From an uncultured Actinomyces sp. (GTDB lineage: Bacteria > Actinomycetota > Actinomycetes > Actinomycetales > Actinomycetaceae): a stretch of DNA of 19,091 nt. The notes under the pieces were generated by a model. It worked only from the letters and a program-made list of their open reading frames with translations, had not been told where the DNA came from and did no database searches. The stretch covers positions 1-19,091 of the forward strand of contig CALISI010000043.1 in the NCBI GenBank assembly GCA_938041695.1, given 5' to 3'. Shown piece by piece: positions 5,430 to 12,647 of this stretch. The first letter of the stretch is position 1, and every line of letters begins with the position of its first letter. Position numbers and translations under genes: made by a program.

Positions 5430-7555
5430 AGGAAGCTCCCTCCCCGGAGCTGGACTACCACGCGCTGAACGCGCAGCTTAACCTGTACGACGCGAACGGA
5501 CACATTCAGTTCGACGCGGACCGTGCGGCGGCTCGCCAGTACTTCCTCCAGCACGTCAACCAGAACACGGTGTTCTTCCATGACCTGGAAGAGAAGCTGA
5601 AGTACCTGGTGGACGAGGGCTACTACGAGAAACATGTCCTGGACCAGTACGACTTCGCGGACATTAAGGAGCTGTACAAGCAGGCCTACGCCCACAAGTT
5701 CCGCTTCCCGACGTTCCTGGGCGCGTTCAAGTACTACACGTCGTACACGCTCAAGACCTTCGACGGTAAGCGCTACCTGGAGCGCTTCGAGGATCGCGTT
5801 GCCATGGTGTCCCTGTACCTGGCGCGCGGCGACATCGAGCTGGCTCGCAGCTTCGTCGATGAGATCATGACGGGCCGCTTCCAGCCGGCCACCCCGACCT
5901 TCCTCAACGCCGGTAAGGCTGCGCGCGGCGAGCTGGTCTCCTGCTTCCTGCTGCGCATCGAGGACAACATGGAGTCGATTGCGCGCGGCATCAACTCCGC
6001 GCTGCAGCTGTCCAAGCGCGGCGGCGGCGTTGCCCTGCAGCTGACGAACCTGCGTGAGTCGGGCGCCCCGATCAAGAAGATCCAGAACCAGTCCAGCGGC
6101 GTCGTGCCCGTCATGAAGCTGCTTGAGGATTCCTTCTCCTACGCGAACCAGCTGGGTGCGCGTCAGGGCGCGGGTGCCGTGTACCTGCACGCGCACCACC
6201 CGGACATCATGCAGTTCCTGGACACGAAGCGTGAGAACGCGGACGAGAAGATCCGCATCAAGACGCTGTCCCTGGGCGTCGTTATCCCGGACATCACGTT
6301 CGAGCTGGCCCGTAAGAACGAGGACATGTACCTGTTCAGCCCCTACGACGTGGAGCGCGTGTACGGCGTTCCCTTCTCCGAGATTTCGGTGACGGAGAAG
6401 TACCACGAGATGGTGGATGATGGCCGTATCCGCAAGAAGAAGATCAACGCGCGTCGCTTCTTCCAGACGATCGCCGAGATTCAGTTCGAGTCCGGCTACC
6501 CCTACATCGTCTTCGAGGACACGGTGAATAAGGCGAACCCGATCAAGGGTCGCATCACCATGTCGAACCTGTGCTCGGAGATCCTGCAGGTGTCCGAGGC
6601 CTCGACCTACAACGATGACCTGTCGTACTCGCATGTCGGTAAGGACATCTCCTGCAACCTGGGCTCGCTCAACATTGCGAAGACCATGGATTCCCCGGAC
6701 TTCTCGAAGACGATCGAGATGGCGATCCGCGGCCTGACGGCTGTCTCTGACCTGTCGGATATCGGTTCGGTGCCGTCGATTGCTCGCGGCAACGCGATGA
6801 GCCACGCGATTGGCCTGGGCCAGATGAACCTCCATGGGTACCTGGCGCGCGAGCACGTGCACTACGGGAGCGAGGAGGCGCTTGACTTCACGAACATGTA
6901 CTTCATGACGGTCCTGTTCGAGGCGATCAAGGCCTCGTGCACAATCGCGCGCGAGCGCGGCGAGACCTTCGAGGGCTTCGAGGAGTCGACGTACGCGTCG
7001 GGCGAGTTCTTCCGCAAGTACATTGACGAGGAGTGGGCTCCCACCACGGACAAGTGCCGTGAGCTGCTCGCCGCCTCGTCGATCAAGGTCCCGACCCAGG
7101 CGGACTGGGAGGCCCTGGCCGCCGACGTCGCGAAGTACGGCATGTACAACCAGAACTTGCAGGCCGTGCCTCCGACGGGTTCCATCTCGTACATCAACAA
7201 CTCGACGTCGTCGATTCACCCGATCGTGTCTCGCGTGGAGATCCGCAAGGAAGGCAAGATCGGCCGCGTCTACTACCCGGCGCCGTACATGACGAACGAG
7301 AACCTTCAGTACTACCAGGACGCGTACGAGATCGGCCCCGAGAAGATCATCGACACCTACGCGGTGGCCACGCAGCACGTGGATCAGGGCCTGTCGCTCA
7401 CGCTGTTCTACCCGGACACGGTGACGACGCGTGACCTGAACAAGTCCTACATTTACGCGTGGAGGAAGGGCATTAAGACCCTGTACTACATGCGCCTGCG
7501 CCAGATGGCCCTCGAGGGCACCGAGGTTGAAGGCTGCGTGTCCTGCATGCTGTGA
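5399..7555 (+). CDS. nrdE: Class Ib ribonucleoside-diphosphate reductase, alpha (catalytic) subunit
   Basis: Seen: 718 residues, full length for NrdE and with no N-terminal ATP-cone. The redox pair is Cys182 (LVSCFLLRIEDNMESI) and Cys419 (ISCNLGSLN). The thiyl-radical cysteine is Cys392 in NLCSEI, whose Asn and Glu also belong to the active site. TLYYMRLRQ near the end holds the tyrosine pair of the radical path, and the tail EGCVSCML carries the CXXC that NrdH reduces. Known: it converts ribonucleoside diphosphates to deoxy forms, with NrdF supplying the radical. Start: TTG 5399 is the only credible start before the conserved LDYHALNAQLNLYD block; AAGGA lies 11 nt upstream inside nrdI. A strong terminator follows, so the transcript ends here without nrdF. 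Confidence 0.97.
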   Translation: MAENYTDTGVEEAPSPELDYHALNAQLNLYDANGHIQFDADRAAARQYFLQHVNQNTVFFHDLEEKLKYLVDEGYYEKHVLDQYDFADIKELYKQAYAHKFRFPTFLGAFKYYTSYTLKTFDGKRYLERFEDRVAMVSLYLARGDIELARSFVDEIMTGRFQPATPTFLNAGKAARGELVSCFLLRIEDNMESIARGINSALQLSKRGGGVALQLTNLRESGAPIKKIQNQSSGVVPVMKLLEDSFSYANQLGARQGAGAVYLHAHHPDIMQFLDTKRENADEKIRIKTLSLGVVIPDITFELARKNEDMYLFSPYDVERVYGVPFSEISVTEKYHEMVDDGRIRKKKINARRFFQTIAEIQFESGYPYIVFEDTVNKANPIKGRITMSNLCSEILQVSEASTYNDDLSYSHVGKDISCNLGSLNIAKTMDSPDFSKTIEMAIRGLTAVSDLSDIGSVPSIARGNAMSHAIGLGQMNLHGYLAREHVHYGSEEALDFTNMYFMTVLFEAIKASCTIARERGETFEGFEESTYASGEFFRKYIDEEWAPTTDKCRELLAASSIKVPTQADWEALAADVAKYGMYNQNLQAVPPTGSISYINNSTSSIHPIVSRVEIRKEGKIGRVYYPAPYMTNENLQYYQDAYEIGPEKIIDTYAVATQHVDQGLSLTLFYPDTVTTRDLNKSYIYAWRKGIKTLYYMRLRQMALEGTEVEGCVSCML

Positions 7556-7576
7556 CGTCACGCCCGTGTGTCGGGT

Positions 7577-7613
7577 GGTGCGGGGGTCGGGAAACCGGCC
7601 CTCGCGCCGTTTT
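7577..7613 (+). terminator. Rho-independent terminator of nrdIE
   Basis: A 14-bp stem (7577-7590 with 7595-7608, including G-U pairs) is closed by a GAAA tetraloop and followed by GTTTTAT. It begins 22 nt after the nrdE stop. Confidence 0.85.
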
Positions 7614-7716
7614 ATGTGGGACGAGGCCGGTGCGGTCCGGGGGATGCGGGCGCCGTGGCGGGTGTGAGCCTCGTTGTTTATTCGGATTTTCGTGAAGGTG
7701 CTCGTATCATGTGTGG

Positions 7717-7722
7717 TACAGT
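7717..7722 (+). promoter_or_regulatory. Probable -10 box upstream of the first YGQ protein
   Basis: TACAGT 25 nt before the ATG at 7748. A GGAG ribosome site lies at 7738-7741. No good -35 match is seen. Confidence 0.45.
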
Positions 7723-7747
7723 TCCTCACATTTTCTCGGAGTAAGCA

Positions 7748-8287
7748 ATGAATGATCTGACGAACCCCTACGGCGTCGGTGGCGCGAGCCAAGGCGGCTA
7801 TGGCCAGCAGGACGCGTACGGTGCTCAGTCGGGATATGGGTCCCAGGCCTCGTATGGGGGGCAGCCTCCGTACGGCGCGGGGCAGCCTCCGTACGGCGGG
7901 GGGCCGGGCATGCCGGGCTACGGGCAGCCGCAGGGCTACGGTCAGCCTGGCTACGGTCAGCCCGCCTATGGGCACTTCGGGTACGCCCTGAACCCTGCCG
8001 TTGAGCGTGTGCGTTCGAACGCATCGATGGTTCGTATCATGGCGATCATTAGCTTCGTCACCGTTGGTCCGATTCTCTCGATTGGCGCGTGGGTTTGGGG
8101 TGGCATGCTCGTGTCCGAGGCCCAGGGTCTTAACGCCCCCATGGACGTGATGAATGACGTGAGTGGTGCTCGAAAGATCGCGATGATCTGCAGCATCATT
8201 CAGATTGTCGGCATTGTTCTCTTGATTATCCTCGTCATCGTCCTCCCCGATCTGCTGCTCTTCATCGCGGGCGATTCGGGCTACTGA
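7748..8287 (+). CDS. YGQ-repeat membrane protein 1 (unknown function)
   Basis: Seen: 179 residues. Residues 1-80 are almost only Gly, Tyr, Gln, Pro, Ala and Ser, with many GYGQ, PYG and AYG units and no predicted fold. A short charged joint ALNPAVERVRSNAS leads into hydrophobic segment 1 (about 94-118), a loop with SEAQGLNAPMDV and ARKIA, then hydrophobic segment 2 (about 144-174). No signal peptide is seen, so the repeat tail is probably cytoplasmic. Its joint and loop are shared with the next gene (AVNPALERIRSNAS, EAQSLGAPLDI, SARNTAKICSII), so the two are paralogs. The two-helix plan with a short Ala/Lys-rich loop resembles dispanin/CD225-like or DUF4190-like proteins, but no family is assigned. 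GGAG six bases before the ATG supports the start. Confidence 0.85.
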   Translation: MNDLTNPYGVGGASQGGYGQQDAYGAQSGYGSQASYGGQPPYGAGQPPYGGGPGMPGYGQPQGYGQPGYGQPAYGHFGYALNPAVERVRSNASMVRIMAIISFVTVGPILSIGAWVWGGMLVSEAQGLNAPMDVMNDVSGARKIAMICSIIQIVGIVLLIILVIVLPDLLLFIAGDSGY

Positions 8288-8338
8288 TCCGTGTGCGCGA
8301 TGGAGGCGGGCGCCCCTGGTTGAGTGATCGCTGTTGCA

Positions 8339-8381
8339 GGGACGGGCTGTGGCGCGATAGTCATCCGTCCCGATTGTTATT
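8339..8381 (+). terminator. Possible terminator after YGQ protein 1
   Basis: GGGACGG (8339-8345) pairs with CCGTCCC (8365-8371) over a 19-nt loop, followed by the T-rich GATTGTTATT. The long loop makes this moderate. Its 3' end overlaps the promoter of the next gene. Confidence 0.45.
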
Positions 8382-8406
8382 GACTCAGTCATGCGTGCGC
8401 TAGGAT
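8380..8406 (+). promoter_or_regulatory. Probable promoter of YGQ protein 2
   Basis: TTGACT (8380-8385) and TAGGAT (8401-8406) with a 15-bp spacer, about 40 nt before the start codon. Both boxes are good matches but the spacer is short. Confidence 0.5.
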
Positions 8407-8445
8407 GAGCCGCGTAACTAGTACCTATTCCATTCGGAGCATCCC

Positions 8446-8931
8446 ATGAGTGATCCCATCAACCAGTATCCCGCCTTCGATCAGTCCCCCTACGGTCAGG
8501 CTCCGCAGGGCGCCCCGCAGGGCACGTACGGCCAGGCGCAGCCCGGCTACGGCCAGGCCCCCCAGGGCGCGTACGGCCAGGCGCAGCCCGGCTACGGCCA
8601 GGCCCCCCAGGGTGTGTACGGCCAGGCCTACGCGGTGAACCCGGCCCTGGAGAGGATCCGTTCGAACGCCTCGACCGTTCGTCTCCTCTCCTTCCTGAGC
8701 TTCATCTTCGGCGGAGTTTTTCTGGCCGGCGGCATGTGGTTCTGGGCGAACAATCTGACGGCTGAGGCTCAGAGCCTCGGTGCCCCGCTCGACATTTCGT
8801 CGGATCTGGCGAGTGCTCGTAACACCGCGAAGATCTGTTCGATCATCCACATCGTCCTCATCGTGGCGGTCGTGCTGTTCTACGTCATCGGCATCATTGC
8901 TATCCTCGCAGCCGATGGCTCAAACTACTGA
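8446..8931 (+). CDS. YGQ-repeat membrane protein 2 (unknown function)
   Basis: Seen: 161 residues. After MSDPINQYPAFDQS comes a tail to about residue 62 built from YGQA and PQG units. In DNA this holds a 45-bp tandem pair (8527-8571 and 8572-8616) that differs at two bases. Then come the joint AVNPALERIRSNAS, hydrophobic segment 1 (about 78-100), the loop TAEAQSLGAPLDISSDLASARNTAKICSII and hydrophobic segment 2 (about 128-155). It is clearly a paralog of the upstream gene and shares the MSDP start and the GAP loop with the downstream one. The GGAG ribosome site (8436-8439) is 6 nt before the ATG. The gene has its own promoter and a perfect hairpin after it, so the three paralogs look separately transcribed. 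Function unknown. Confidence 0.87.
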   Translation: MSDPINQYPAFDQSPYGQAPQGAPQGTYGQAQPGYGQAPQGAYGQAQPGYGQAPQGVYGQAYAVNPALERIRSNASTVRLLSFLSFIFGGVFLAGGMWFWANNLTAEAQSLGAPLDISSDLASARNTAKICSIIHIVLIVAVVLFYVIGIIAILAADGSNY

Positions 8932-8941
8932 GTTCTTCACG

Positions 8942-8980
8942 GTGTGGGGTCCGGATCGACTCTCGATCCGGACCCCACAC
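8942..8980 (+). terminator. Perfect 18-bp hairpin after YGQ protein 2
   Basis: Arms 8942-8959 and 8963-8980 are exact inverse complements around a CTC loop. It lies 11 nt after the stop. It has no T-run, so it may act as a terminator, an RNA 3'-end protector or both. Confidence 0.7.
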
Positions 8981-9001
8981 GTGTATGTGCGAGCATCCTG
9001 T

Positions 9002-9007
9002 TAGGGT
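9002..9007 (+). promoter_or_regulatory. Probable -10 box upstream of YGQ protein 3
   Basis: TAGGGT, identical to the -10 box of the patatin-like gene, 38 nt before the GTG start. It lies 21 nt after the upstream hairpin. Confidence 0.5.
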
Positions 9008-9045
9008 GCCTGTTGTATTGATCGGAAAGAAAATTGGAGCGTGTT

Positions 9046-9675
9046 GTGAGCGATCCTCTGAACCCTACCCCTGCGGATTCCGCCCCCCAGCCGTATGCTG
9101 CCCCTTCGCCGTACGCGCCTGAGGGCTCCGGCAGCGCGTCGTACGCTGCGTCGCCCCAGGCCCAGCAGCCCCAGTTTGGCCAGGCCGGAGCAGACCAGTA
9201 CGCGCAGTACGGCCAGGGACCCCAGGCCTCGTACGGCCAGCCCCAGCCGGCATACGGCCAGCCGGCATACGGCCAGCCGGCATACGGTCAGCCGGCATAC
9301 GGTCAGCCGGCATACGGTCAGCCGGCATACGGTCAGCAGGCATACGGTCAGCAGGCATACGGCCAGCCGGCATACGGCCAGCCCGTGTACGGCCAGCCGA
9401 TGTACACCTCGCCCGCATCCGCGCAGTTCGACAGTTTGCGTACCCAAGCGATCATCGCGATCGTTGTGTCAGTGATCAGCTGGTTCTTCTTGTGGTTGCT
9501 CCTGTCGATCCCGTCGGTGATCTGGTCCTTCATCATCGACTCCAACGCGAAGAAGCAGGGCGCGCCGCAGAACATTCTTAGCTTGGCGAAGGCCGCGAAG
9601 ATCGTCTCGATCATCATGGTGTCCATCCAGGCCTTCTTCTTCATTCTCGCGGTTATCGTCGCTCTCCTCGACTGA
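9046..9675 (+). CDS. YGQ-repeat membrane protein 3 (unknown function)
   Basis: Seen: 209 residues from GTG 9046, reading VSDPLNPTPADSAP. GGAG at 9036-9039 sits 6 nt upstream, the same layout as in the preceding paralog, so this start is preferred over TTG 9034. The tail runs to about residue 125 and contains a pure run of AYGQP pentapeptides encoded by ten 15-bp DNA units (9251-9400). Two hydrophobic segments follow (about 135-162 and 185-207), joined by a loop NAKKQGAPQNILSLAKAAKIVSII that aligns with the GAP loop of the other two. The membrane part has diverged more than the first two have from each other. The Tyr-Gly-Gln repeats resemble low-complexity regions that self-associate in other proteins; whether they do so here is not known. 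No enzyme motif is visible. Confidence 0.85.
   Translation: MSDPLNPTPADSAPQPYAAPSPYAPEGSGSASYAASPQAQQPQFGQAGADQYAQYGQGPQASYGQPQPAYGQPAYGQPAYGQPAYGQPAYGQPAYGQQAYGQQAYGQPAYGQPVYGQPMYTSPASAQFDSLRTQAIIAIVVSVISWFFLWLLLSIPSVIWSFIIDSNAKKQGAPQNILSLAKAAKIVSIIMVSIQAFFFILAVIVALLD
9251..9400 (+). repeat. Ten tandem 15-bp units inside YGQ protein 3
   Basis: Units of the form CATACGGYCAGCCGG repeat without interruption; the last two are slightly changed. Each encodes Ala-Tyr-Gly-Gln-Pro, or Gln in place of Pro. Fifteen bases is a whole number of codons, so gain or loss of units keeps the frame. Confidence 0.9.
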
Positions 9676-9719
9676 CGCCACCGTGAGATTCGCTCGACAG
9701 TGCTGACTCCTCACACACG

Positions 9720-9758
9720 GGAGCCTGTAGGAACGGTGATGCCGTTCCCGCAGGCTCC
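9720..9758 (+). terminator. Hairpin between YGQ protein 3 and the ATPase
   Basis: GGAGCCTG-TA-GGAACGG pairs with CCGTTCC-CG-CAGGCTCC around a TGATG loop. It is a likely end of the upstream transcript and lies just before the ATPase -10 box. Confidence 0.7.
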
Positions 9759-9763
9759 ACCTG

Positions 9764-9769
9764 TATTCT
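9764..9769 (+). promoter_or_regulatory. -10 box of a leaderless promoter for the COG3044-like ATPase
   Basis: TATTCT followed by TGAGGGT and the ATG at 9777, a gap of 7 nt. There is no room for a leader or a ribosome-binding site. Confidence 0.65.
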
Positions 9770-9776
9770 TGAGGGT

Positions 9777-11525
9777 ATGACTCCCCGATACGAAGCCCCC
9801 TCGCGCTCGACGTCCGGAACCGACGCTGACCTCCTCGACCAGCTGCGATACGCGGACGGACGCCCCTACGGCTTCTACAAGAATGCCCTGGGCGCCTGGG
9901 ATTACGGGGACTTCACCCTCGCGATCGATCACGTGCAGGCCGACCCGTATGCCCCGCCCTCGTCCCTGCGCGCCTGGTCGACGCCCGAGGCGATGGGACT
10001 GCCCGAGGCCGCCCTGGCCTCGTCCGACGCGCGCCTGGCCGCCGCGGACTTTATCGCCCGCTCCTTCGACGAGGCCATCCGCGCCCGGGGAGCGCGCGAC
10101 GTGTCGATCGCCCGCGCCGGCGCCCTCATCCTCCAGCGCTCCTACGCGACCGTCCTGCCCGACCGCGTCGAGGTGCGCTTCCAGGTCAAGCTCCCCGCGC
10201 GAGGCCGCACGATCCTCGGCAAGAGCGCCGCCCGCCTCTTCGACGTGGACGTGCCCAACATCGTCATGGACTGCTTCGACTTCGTGTCCGAGGACCCGGA
10301 CACGACCCGCAAGCGCTCGCGCCTCCTCGGCCACGTCGCCGCCTACGAGGATTACCGCGCCCTCCAGGGGATCCTCGAGGAACGCGGGTGGGTGTCCTTC
10401 GTCGCCGACGACGCCCTGCTGGCGCGCCGCTCCGGCATCTCCGAAACGCCCCTGACGGGCGACGGCGTCGTCGCCTTCAGTGCCCCCGAGTCCCTGCGCG
10501 CCACCGTCACCCTGCCGCACGCCGGCGAGGTGAGTGGCATGGCGATCCCCCCGGGCCTCACCCTCATCGTCGGCGGCGGCTACCACGGCAAATCCACGCT
10601 CCTCGAGGCCATCGCCCAGGGCGTCTACGCGCACATCCCCGGTGACGGCCGCGAGCTCGTCGCCACCGACCCCACCGCCACGAAGGTGCGCGCCGCCGAC
10701 GGGCGAGCCGTCACCGGCGTCGACATCTCACCGTTCATCACCCACCTGCCCGGCGGCGCCGACACCACGTCGTTTTCCACCGAGAACGCCTCCGGCTCCA
10801 CTTCGCAGGCCGCCTCCATCATCGAATCCCTCGAGCTGGGCGCATGCACGCTCCTCATCGACGAAGACACCTCCGCCACCAACCTTCTCATCCGCGACAC
10901 CCGCATGCGCGACCTCGTCGCCGCCGAGAAGGAACCCATTACGCCCCTCGTCGACCGCGTCAGCTCCCTCACCGAGGCCGGGGTCTCCCTCATCATGGTC
11001 GTCGGCGGCTCCGGTGCGTTCCTCGACGCCGCCGACCGGGTCCTCATGATGGACAACTACCACTGCCTCGACGTCACCTCCCGCGCGCGCTCGGTCGTGG
11101 CCAACCTGCCGCGCCCCCGCACCGACGCCCCCACCAGCTGGGAGGCGGCCCCCCGCGTGCCCGCTGCAAAGGCCCGCGTGGACCGCCCGCGCACCAAGGC
11201 CTCGGGCACGTCCGTGCTGACCATCGACCGTTCGACCATCGACATTTCCGACGTCGCCGCAGTCGTCGACCCCGGGCAGGCCGAGGCCATCGCCTGGTGC
11301 GTGCACGGCGTCCTCGAGGAGATGGCCGGCAAGCAATCCATGCCCGACCTCATGGCCAAGCTCGGCCGGCGCCTCGCCTCCGAAGGCCTGGACGCCGTCT
11401 GTAAGTTTGGTGCCCGCTCCTACCCGGCGTTCCTAGCACGCCCGCGCCTCATCGACGTGGGTGCGGCCATCAACCGCTACCGGGGCCTGTCCCTGCGCGA
11501 GCCGCGCGAGGTCTCCGAGTCGTAG
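9777..11525 (+). CDS. Predicted ATPase of the ABC class (COG3044-like)
   Basis: Seen: 582 residues. LRYADGRPYGFYKNALGAWDYGDFTLAIDHVQADPYAPPS opens the conserved N-terminal domain. GGGYHGKST (about residues 266-274) is the Walker A loop, TLLIDEDTSATN (Asp362 region) the Walker B, and LIMVVGGSGAFLDAADRVLMMDNY a conserved later block. Known: these motifs match the COG3044 'ATPase of the ABC class' group, whose trypanosome member MRB1590 binds RNA. The bacterial role is undefined. No membrane segment is present, so the protein is soluble. Residues from about 445 are a more variable C-terminal part with a basic linker (AAKARVDRPRTKASG). It is a single-gene unit flanked by a hairpin upstream and a gene-free region downstream. 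Family assignment is by motif memory. Confidence 0.85.
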   Translation: MTPRYEAPSRSTSGTDADLLDQLRYADGRPYGFYKNALGAWDYGDFTLAIDHVQADPYAPPSSLRAWSTPEAMGLPEAALASSDARLAAADFIARSFDEAIRARGARDVSIARAGALILQRSYATVLPDRVEVRFQVKLPARGRTILGKSAARLFDVDVPNIVMDCFDFVSEDPDTTRKRSRLLGHVAAYEDYRALQGILEERGWVSFVADDALLARRSGISETPLTGDGVVAFSAPESLRATVTLPHAGEVSGMAIPPGLTLIVGGGYHGKSTLLEAIAQGVYAHIPGDGRELVATDPTATKVRAADGRAVTGVDISPFITHLPGGADTTSFSTENASGSTSQAASIIESLELGACTLLIDEDTSATNLLIRDTRMRDLVAAEKEPITPLVDRVSSLTEAGVSLIMVVGGSGAFLDAADRVLMMDNYHCLDVTSRARSVVANLPRPRTDAPTSWEAAPRVPAAKARVDRPRTKASGTSVLTIDRSTIDISDVAAVVDPGQAEAIAWCVHGVLEEMAGKQSMPDLMAKLGRRLASEGLDAVCKFGARSYPAFLARPRLIDVGAAINRYRGLSLREPREVSES

Positions 11526-11850
11526 TCGCTTCAAACCCCACGGGTGTTCCGGGCGCCGGAGGGCCCGGCCGCCCACGGTCACCGCAGCCAGGCCAACGTG
11601 GCTATCGTGCGCCCAGCAATTTCGCGCGTAATTCCCCTGTGACTATTTCAGGATTTGAATTGGCATCGTTGGAATTGCAACGTTTCTACGCCTTGTTGAA
11701 TGTTTAAGTAATCGAATTACGTGCGAGTTTTGGAGACGGGCCCCGAGACACAGCGCGGGGCAATCCCCGAGACGACCCCGGGTGGTCTCGGGGATGAATC
11801 AGGGGAAACCTCCGTAGCGGTGATGCACGCCGCAGGCGCACGATGGATGC
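11526..11850 (+). promoter_or_regulatory. Upstream region of the ABC exporter with a strong dyad
   Basis: No gene is supported. An AT-rich island at about 11640-11725 contrasts with the GC-rich surroundings and may carry promoter elements. The word CCCCGAGAC occurs at 11741-11749 and 11765-11773 and inverted at 11785-11793. The last two belong to a perfect 11-bp dyad (ATCCCCGAGAC/GTCTCGGGGAT, 11763-11795), a candidate operator or attenuator 56 nt before the start. GGTGTTCCGGGCGCCG at 11543-11558 is shared with 3271-3286. CACGAT (11839-11844) lies 6 nt before the ATG and may be a weak leaderless -10. Confidence 0.45.
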
Positions 11851-12618
11851 ATGAACACGAACACAACAATCGCGCAGGCCCCCGCTGCCGACCAAGGGGC
11901 CCCGGCCTCGTCCATCGTCCGACTCCAGGGCGTCTCCAAGATCTACGGAAGCGGCGACGCCCAAGTGCGCGCCCTCGACGACGTGAGCGTCGGCTTCGGC
12001 GCCGGCGAATTCACCGCCATCATGGGCCCCTCCGGCTCCGGCAAGTCCACGATGATGCACATCCTCGCCGGCCTCGACGCCCCCACCTCCGGGCACGTCT
12101 TCGTCGAAGATACCGACATCACCGCCCTCAAAGACACCGCGCTGACCAAGCTGCGCCGAGACCGCATCGGCTTCGTGTTCCAGTCCTTCAACCTGGTACC
12201 CACCCTGGATGCGCGCGCCAACATCCTCCTGCCCATGCGCCTGGCCGGGGCCACCCCCGAGAAGGAATGGTTCGACCTCATCGTTAGCTCACTGGGCATC
12301 TCGGATCGCCTGAGCCACCGCCCCTCCGAAATGTCCGGCGGCCAGCAGCAGCGCGTCGCCGTCGCTCGCGCCCTCATGAGCCGCCCCGCCGTCATCGTCG
12401 CCGACGAGCCCACCGGTAACCTCGACTCCCACTCCACCGACGAGGTCATGGACCTGCTGCGCCGCGCCGTCGACGAACTCGGACAGAGCGTCATCATGGT
12501 CACCCACGACACCGCCACCGCCGCCTACGCGGACCGCGTCCTCGTGTGCCGAGACGGCCGCATCGTCTCCGACCTGCGCGACATCACCGCCGACAACCTG
12601 ACTGCGGCGCTGCGCTGA
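11851..12618 (+). CDS. ABC transporter ATP-binding protein (MacB/LolD type)
   Basis: Seen: 255 residues. GPSGSGKST (residues 59-67) is Walker A, QSFNLVPTLDARANI the Q-loop, SGGQQQR (162-168) the ABC signature, VIVADEPTGNLDS (catalytic Glu186) the Walker B and D-loop, and VTHD (His near 219) the switch. Known: FQSFNL and ADEPTGNLDS place it with the ATPases that drive FtsX-domain permeases, which move lipids, peptides or drugs across or out of the membrane. The first 20 residues, rich in Ala and Pro, are an extension that includes one copy of the 14-bp word. It is followed 29 bp later by its permease. A weak ribosome site and a possible -10 just upstream leave initiation unclear. No regulator gene sits beside the pair. 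Confidence 0.95.
   Translation: MNTNTTIAQAPAADQGAPASSIVRLQGVSKIYGSGDAQVRALDDVSVGFGAGEFTAIMGPSGSGKSTMMHILAGLDAPTSGHVFVEDTDITALKDTALTKLRRDRIGFVFQSFNLVPTLDARANILLPMRLAGATPEKEWFDLIVSSLGISDRLSHRPSEMSGGQQQRVAVARALMSRPAVIVADEPTGNLDSHSTDEVMDLLRRAVDELGQSVIMVTHDTATAAYADRVLVCRDGRIVSDLRDITADNLTAALR
11899..11912 (+). repeat. 14-bp word GCCCCGGCCTCGTC (one of four exact copies)
   Basis: Exact copies also lie at 1227-1240, 1818-1831 and 16545-16558, all on the plus strand. The 9-bp core GGCCTCGTC, counted on both strands, is found at least 14 times in the window. See findings. Confidence 0.7.
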
Positions 12619-12647
12619 ACGCGCGCCCACACCCCAAGGCTCACCTC

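Noticed and set aside
5282..8392. A 1036-codon open frame on the minus strand
   Set aside because: It is the reverse shadow of nrdE and the first YGQ gene. Its Arg/Val/Leu/His-rich sequence has no recognisable domain, while the plus strand encodes clear NrdI/NrdE.
12546..12647. An upstream start for the permease
   Set aside because: It lies inside the ABC ATPase gene in another frame and adds an Arg/His-rich lead. ATG 12648 with AAGG upstream gives the normal family N terminus.
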